Position numbers and translations under genes: made by a program. Shown here one piece after another: positions 6,103 to 8,929 of a stretch of DNA of 8,929 nucleotides; the first letter of the stretch is position 1; each line of letters begins with the position of its first letter. The notes under the pieces were generated by a model, which was not told the origin of the DNA, searched no databases, and worked only from the letters and a program-made list of their open reading frames with translations. Origin of the DNA: Deltaproteobacteria bacterium (GTDB lineage: Bacteria > Desulfobacterota > Anaeroferrophillalia > Anaeroferrophillales > Tharpellaceae); NCBI GenBank assembly GCA_030640695.1, contig DAOWIX010000169.1, positions 1 through 8,929 on the forward strand, read 5' to 3'.

Positions 6103-6968
6103 GCACATGGAGTTTTAGCAACCATCGGGTTCCTTCTTTCGCACGGGATTTTAACCTGGCAGAGCCCACAGGGGGTTTCATAAGCCCCGAGGATCTTTTC
6201 TGCATAAGGTGCAGTCACAGTTTTAATGTAGTTAAAGCATGCCTTTTTGTCGTGGCCATCGTGGGAGATAGCATCCGCTGGACATCTTTTAATGCACGCC
6301 CCGCAGGTGCCTTCCGCATACCACAGACAGTTAGCCGTATGTGAGTTATATTTTCTTAGATCCGGCTCAATCATGGCGTTAATGATGACAGAACCAATTC
6401 TGACCGCCTTGCCCTTTTCAGTGATAAACCCATCCGACAGTCCAAACGTACCCAGTCCTGCAGCAAAGGCTGCATGTCTTTCCGACCAGTTGGAAGCCAA
6501 ACCGAAATTTTCTGATTCCCGGTAGTCGAAACCTGTGGTTATCGCAGGGGCTACGGCATGAATTCCCGCGACTAGGAAGGTATCTCTGACAGCAGCCCGG
6601 AGATATTCATTAAATTTTTCGCCATAATGTCTCGAATGAACCCACCTGGATGAGGGGAGTTTATCTTCTCGACGCTGGTCGGCCAGTGTGTTTTCAGTCT
6701 GCGGCAGAATCCAGCTGATAACGCTTAGTTCATTTTCATCAAAGGATTCATCGGGATATACAATCTGCATGATCTCAATCGGTGTCCAGTGAAATTCACC
6801 GATAAGCTTTTTGTAAGATTTAAAAAGCGGGTCGTTAGCGGAGGCAAAACCCAGCAAAGGGGTGTCCCACGATTTTTCACTAAATCCTTGCAGGTTGTTT
6901 TCAGGAGAAAGGTCAACTATTCTCTCTACAGCCTCTTCCGCCATTTTGCGGAGTTGATCTGAGTTCAT
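6099..6968 (-). CDS. QueG-like double [4Fe-4S] cluster oxidoreductase A
   Basis: A 289-residue protein (start at 6968) related to epoxyqueuosine reductase and other COG1600 proteins, some of which use cobalamin. The AAGLGTFGLSDG motif (169-180) matches the AGLGWIGKN region of QueG. The first cluster motif is Cys214-x7-Cys222-x2-Cys225-x3-Cys229-Pro, with a longer first gap than the usual x2. Cys244 (ACFNYIK) and CGLCQVKIPC (267, 270, 276) fit the second cluster. It is shorter than typical QueG, has no HEAT-repeat tail, and diverges enough that queuosine synthesis should not be assumed. The start codon 12 nt upstream (ATG at 6980) is disfavoured because GGAG lies 6 nt before the chosen ATG. 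It is separated from the upstream flavodoxin by 151 bp but is co-oriented. Its stop borders the IS/permease scar. Likely a cytoplasmic reductase with flavodoxin as possible donor; the substrate is unknown. Confidence 0.8.
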   Translation of the reverse strand: MNSDQLRKMAEEAVERIVDLSPENNLQGFSEKSWDTPLLGFASANDPLFKSYKKLIGEFHWTPIEIMQIVYPDESFDENELSVISWILPQTENTLADQRREDKLPSSRWVHSRHYGEKFNEYLRAAVRDTFLVAGIHAVAPAITTGFDYRESENFGLASNWSERHAAFAAGLGTFGLSDGFITEKGKAVRIGSVIINAMIEPDLRKYNSHTANCLWYAEGTCGACIKRCPADAISHDGHDKKACFNYIKTVTAPYAEKILGAYETPCGLCQVKIPCERRNPMVAKTPCA

Positions 6969-7119
6969 TAGCGTCTCCATTTAAATAAGATTGATCTTTG
7001 TTTTTTTCAGCCAGGCGACAGTCTGAAGGTTGCAGTTTTATTTTAGGGAACCTTGATCAACGTAATCTTCAACGACGCGCCTTTTTCCGTCCGCCGGAAA
7101 GCATTGTTGGACCTGATTG
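6969..7119. other. Gap between flavodoxin and QueG-like A, no gene seen
   Basis: This 151-bp stretch has no convincing coding sequence. It holds a small hairpin (TTTCCG 7084-7089 with CGGAAA 7095-7100) without a T-tract on either side, so it is not a convincing terminator. Apart from the ribosome binding site near 6975 I found no good promoter; an A/T-rich TAAAAT on the minus strand lacks a matching -35. It may be a leader or processing region inside one transcript. Confidence 0.4.
6975..6978 (-). promoter_or_regulatory. Ribosome binding site deciding the start of QueG-like protein A
   Basis: GGAG on the minus strand lies 6 nt before the ATG at 6968. It overlaps the alternative in-frame ATG at 6980, which has only A/T-rich sequence upstream. 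This favours the shorter 289-residue protein. Confidence 0.6.
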
Positions 7120-7635
7120 TCAGCCTAAAAGTTCTTTTGCAAATGCCTGGGCTTTACCTTCATCTTCTTGGTTGGGACGTCCAGTCATTTGCTTGACTAT
7201 ATCCCCCCACTGCTCATCAGATAAATTAAGCTTTTTCTGTACTGCTGCATGCATGGATTCGGCCAGAACTCCCTGGCAGTCAAAACAGCCCTTGTATTCA
7301 ATGCCTTTTTCTTGGCAGGCGGCTTTTATTGGCTCTGTAAATCCATCCATGGTCTGACCTGGATACGCCGGGGCGAAATGGGTGATGAAAGCAGCCAATT
7401 TTTGACCGGAACTGGCTTGAAGAACGCCTAAACATTCTTGTACCGGTGCTGGCAGATTAGCTGAGTGTAGCGGCGAGCCAATGAAAATGATATCGTAACC
7501 AGCAACATCACTGGGATTAACATCTTCAAGCTTTTTGAGTTCGGCTTCATTGGCCCGGGTGGCTTCTTCGCAGATGGCTCTGGCAATTTTTTCCGTGTTT
7601 CCGGTCTGGCTAAAATAAGTCACTAATACTTTCAT
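7120..7635 (-). CDS. Flavodoxin-family protein
   Basis: A 171-residue single-domain flavodoxin-like FMN protein. The N-terminal strand and phosphate loop, VLVTYFSQTGNTEKIA (3-18), is the standard FMN phosphate-binding signature. FIGSPLHSANLPAPV (51-65) gives the second flavin-contacting loop. The third region (THFAPAYPGQTM, then GCFDCQG at 116-122) matches flavodoxin-like proteins of anaerobes. It should be a cytoplasmic one- or two-electron carrier. Its ATG overlaps the stop of the upstream QueG-like gene by 4 nt (ATGA), and AAGGAG lies inside that gene's end, so the two are translationally coupled. This makes it a plausible dedicated electron donor to the QueG-like enzymes. No cluster-binding motif is present; Cys117 and Cys120 alone are not enough. 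Confidence 0.9.
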   Translation of the reverse strand: MKVLVTYFSQTGNTEKIARAICEEATRANEAELKKLEDVNPSDVAGYDIIFIGSPLHSANLPAPVQECLGVLQASSGQKLAAFITHFAPAYPGQTMDGFTEPIKAACQEKGIEYKGCFDCQGVLAESMHAAVQKKLNLSDEQWGDIVKQMTGRPNQEDEGKAQAFAKELLG

Positions 7636-8702
7636 GATGTAATCTCCTTTTTTTCGGTTTTATATAGATTACTTCTTTCCCCAGGCAGCTCAGCAATATA
7701 GTCTCTGGCTTCCTCGGGTGAAACGGCTTTGCGGTTGCCGTCGGCATCCTCAATCACCACCCCGCCTTCCCTGAGCATCCGGTAGCGGGCGGCTCTGACT
7801 TTTTTATCGGGATGGCAGACAAAATGGCAGTTGGAACAGGTATACTCCATCCGTGAGCCATCTATCAGACAGATGAAAAAACCGCCTTCTAACTTCGGCC
7901 GCTTGAGATAAGCTTCAGTGGCACCTGGGATTGTCGCGAGAAAGTCTTCGTCTTTATCCGGAATCTCAAATCTCGCCGGCGACCAGGTTGACCAGTCTCC
8001 TGAGCTATCCAGTCCGGCCAAGCCACCACAAACCAGATAGCAGCGGCTGTTGCTCCGGCGTTTTCCGTAGCTGAACTCCATCCCTCCTAAATTTACACTA
8101 ACCTTTTCCAGAGGATCAACGTAACCGGAAGCGCAGACGGAAAGACACAACCGGCAATCGTCGCAATAATTTTCTGCCTCCGGCAAAGGATCGGTCGGCA
8201 AAAGTTCGGCATCGGTAACCACCGTAGCCAGGACAATCGCAGAACCATATTCCTGAGTTATAATATTACCGGAATAACCGAAATGGCCGATTCCGGAACG
8301 AACCGCCAGGTAGCGATGTGAAATTGGCGGATGCATGTCCATCAACCAGTTATCCCCTTCCTGCCGATAAACAAAGTTGGCACCAACCGGAATCGCCCGG
8401 CAACCCTGCTGTTGCAGAAAGTCGGCGATTTCAAGAGCAATCCCGTTGGCCAGGGTCGTGGTTCTGACTTTGTCAGTCTCAAGCGATTTATGATCTTTTT
8501 TCCTGAAATATGCTTCAATAAGACTCTGATCAAAGGCCAGGGCGAAACAAATGGCCGACCGCGCCTCTGGCAGAACATAACCAAGGTCAACAGATGGCGG
8601 TCCCCCTTTCAGGGTTGCAGTGGTTACAAAACCTACCTTGAATGCCCCCAGAGTCAGGGCCATTTTCCTGAGATCTTCGGTCAACTCTTCTTTAGTTCTC
8701 AT
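7632..8702 (-). CDS. QueG-like double [4Fe-4S] cluster oxidoreductase B
   Basis: A 356-residue protein of the COG1600 type. The HRYLAVRSGIGHFGYSGNIIT region (129-149) corresponds to the AGLGWIGKNTLLI segment of epoxyqueuosine reductase, followed by GSAIVLATVVTD, matching the GSW..LGEI.TD segment. Cluster 1 is Cys180-x2-Cys183-x2-Cys186-x3-Cys190, but the residue after the last Cys is Ala instead of the usual Pro. Cluster 2 is CSNCHFVCHP (289, 292, 296), with Cys221 or Cys225 (RCYLVCGG) as possible fourth ligand. Between the clusters is a longer linker rich in aromatic and charged residues (226-285) than in QueG. A short C-terminal domain follows, with no HEAT repeats. AAGGA lies about 9 nt before the ATG. 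It overlaps the flavodoxin start by 4 nt and follows a partial flavoprotein gene by 34 bp, so it is probably in one operon. It could be a corrinoid or Fe-S reductase; its substrate is unknown. Confidence 0.82.
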   Translation of the reverse strand: MRTKEELTEDLRKMALTLGAFKVGFVTTATLKGGPPSVDLGYVLPEARSAICFALAFDQSLIEAYFRKKDHKSLETDKVRTTTLANGIALEIADFLQQQGCRAIPVGANFVYRQEGDNWLMDMHPPISHRYLAVRSGIGHFGYSGNIITQEYGSAIVLATVVTDAELLPTDPLPEAENYCDDCRLCLSVCASGYVDPLEKVSVNLGGMEFSYGKRRSNSRCYLVCGGLAGLDSSGDWSTWSPARFEIPDKDEDFLATIPGATEAYLKRPKLEGGFFICLIDGSRMEYTCSNCHFVCHPDKKVRAARYRMLREGGVVIEDADGNRKAVSPEEARDYIAELPGERSNLYKTEKKEITS

Positions 8703-8736
8703 CTTCTTAAATCCTTTTTATTTAAATCCACAACTT

Positions 8737-8929
8737 CTATCGAATGCCTGAATCAATCCCGCGATTGAGACCCGTCTGGTGTCTTAAGGAAAACAATCTC
8801 TCAATAAACGACTTTGTAAACCCATCAATGGATCCGTAAGGGGCGTAACCACCGACAACTATGGCCTTGGCATTTCGAACCTTTTTGGCGAGTTCAGGAA
8901 AATCATCCTTAACTTTGCAGATATTGTCC
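8737..8929 (-). pseudogene. Flavodoxin/FMN-reductase-like gene, 5' part outside window, apparently truncated C-terminus
   Basis: 63 codons plus a stop are visible, reading in from the right edge. KAIVVGGYAPYGSIDGFTKSF, followed by IERLFSLRH, resembles the NADPH-dependent FMN reductase/iron-sulfur flavoprotein pattern (A..IVFGSPVYFGS...KAFIDR...LRH). In that family about 80-100 further residues normally follow this point. Here the frame ends after only about 15 (QTGLNRGIDSGIR), so the gene appears truncated, possibly by a frameshift or deletion near 8740-8770. The remaining part could still form a small flavoprotein, so pseudogene status is an inference. It lies 34 bp upstream of QueG-like B on the same strand. 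The C-terminal coding part contains the palindrome TCAATC/GATTGA (8753-8758 and 8763-8768). Confidence 0.5.

Noticed and set aside
7084..7100. TTTCCG/CGGAAA hairpin as a terminator between flavodoxin and QueG-like A.
   Set aside because: The stem is only 6 bp and neither strand has a T-tract after it in the right place.
6099..8702. Annotating either double-cluster protein as epoxyqueuosine reductase (queG).
   Set aside because: Both lack the HEAT-repeat tail and have altered cluster motifs, and two divergent copies are present beside flavodoxins. Family membership is supported, but the specific function is not.

Overview
The window looks like chromosomal DNA from an anaerobic or microaerophilic Gram-negative bacterium. 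A Desulfobacterota/Desulfuromonadota-type lineage is my best guess. The basis is a cytochrome bd-superfamily oxidase subunit fused to a c-type cytochrome domain, outer-membrane lipoprotein chemistry, and several flavodoxin and double [4Fe-4S] cluster proteins. The lineage is inferred from gene content only. I saw no rRNA, tRNA or CRISPR array.

Left block (1-1930, minus strand): two adjacent membrane genes transcribed leftward from a good sigma70-type promoter (about 1994-2022). The first encodes a CydA-like subunit with a C-terminal CxxCH haem-c domain. The second, cut by the window edge, is a paralogous CydA-like subunit rather than an obvious CydB. Together they look like an atypical bd-superfamily terminal oxidase that may take electrons from a c-type haem.

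Middle block (2188-5712, plus strand): a tightly packed five-gene operon. It encodes a four-helix membrane protein of unknown function, a lipoprotein resembling DUF3261/LolB-like proteins, a hotdog 3-hydroxyacyl-ACP dehydratase-like protein, a YbgC/4HBT-like thioesterase and a FabF-type ketosynthase with an intact Cys-His-His triad. Gene junctions overlap or nearly touch. The content resembles part of an aryl-polyene or similar fatty-acid-derived envelope lipid pathway, but no ACP, ketoreductase, ligase or exporter is in the window. A 19-bp hairpin terminator closes the operon.

Scar (about 5789-6102): the C-terminal piece of a MacB/FtsX-type ABC permease abuts the terminator hairpin. It is followed by an N-terminal stub of an IS5-type transposase that breaks off at a 12-bp inverted repeat. 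This is a decayed rearrangement junction between two unrelated blocks.

Right block (6099-8929, minus strand): a redox gene set reading leftward. In transcription order it is a flavodoxin/FMN-reductase-like gene (partial and apparently truncated at its C-terminus), a QueG-like double [4Fe-4S] protein, a flavodoxin whose start overlaps that gene's stop, and, after a 151-bp gap, a second and divergent QueG-like double-cluster protein. The arrangement suggests flavodoxins feeding electrons to COG1600-type Fe-S (possibly corrinoid) enzymes whose substrate is unknown.
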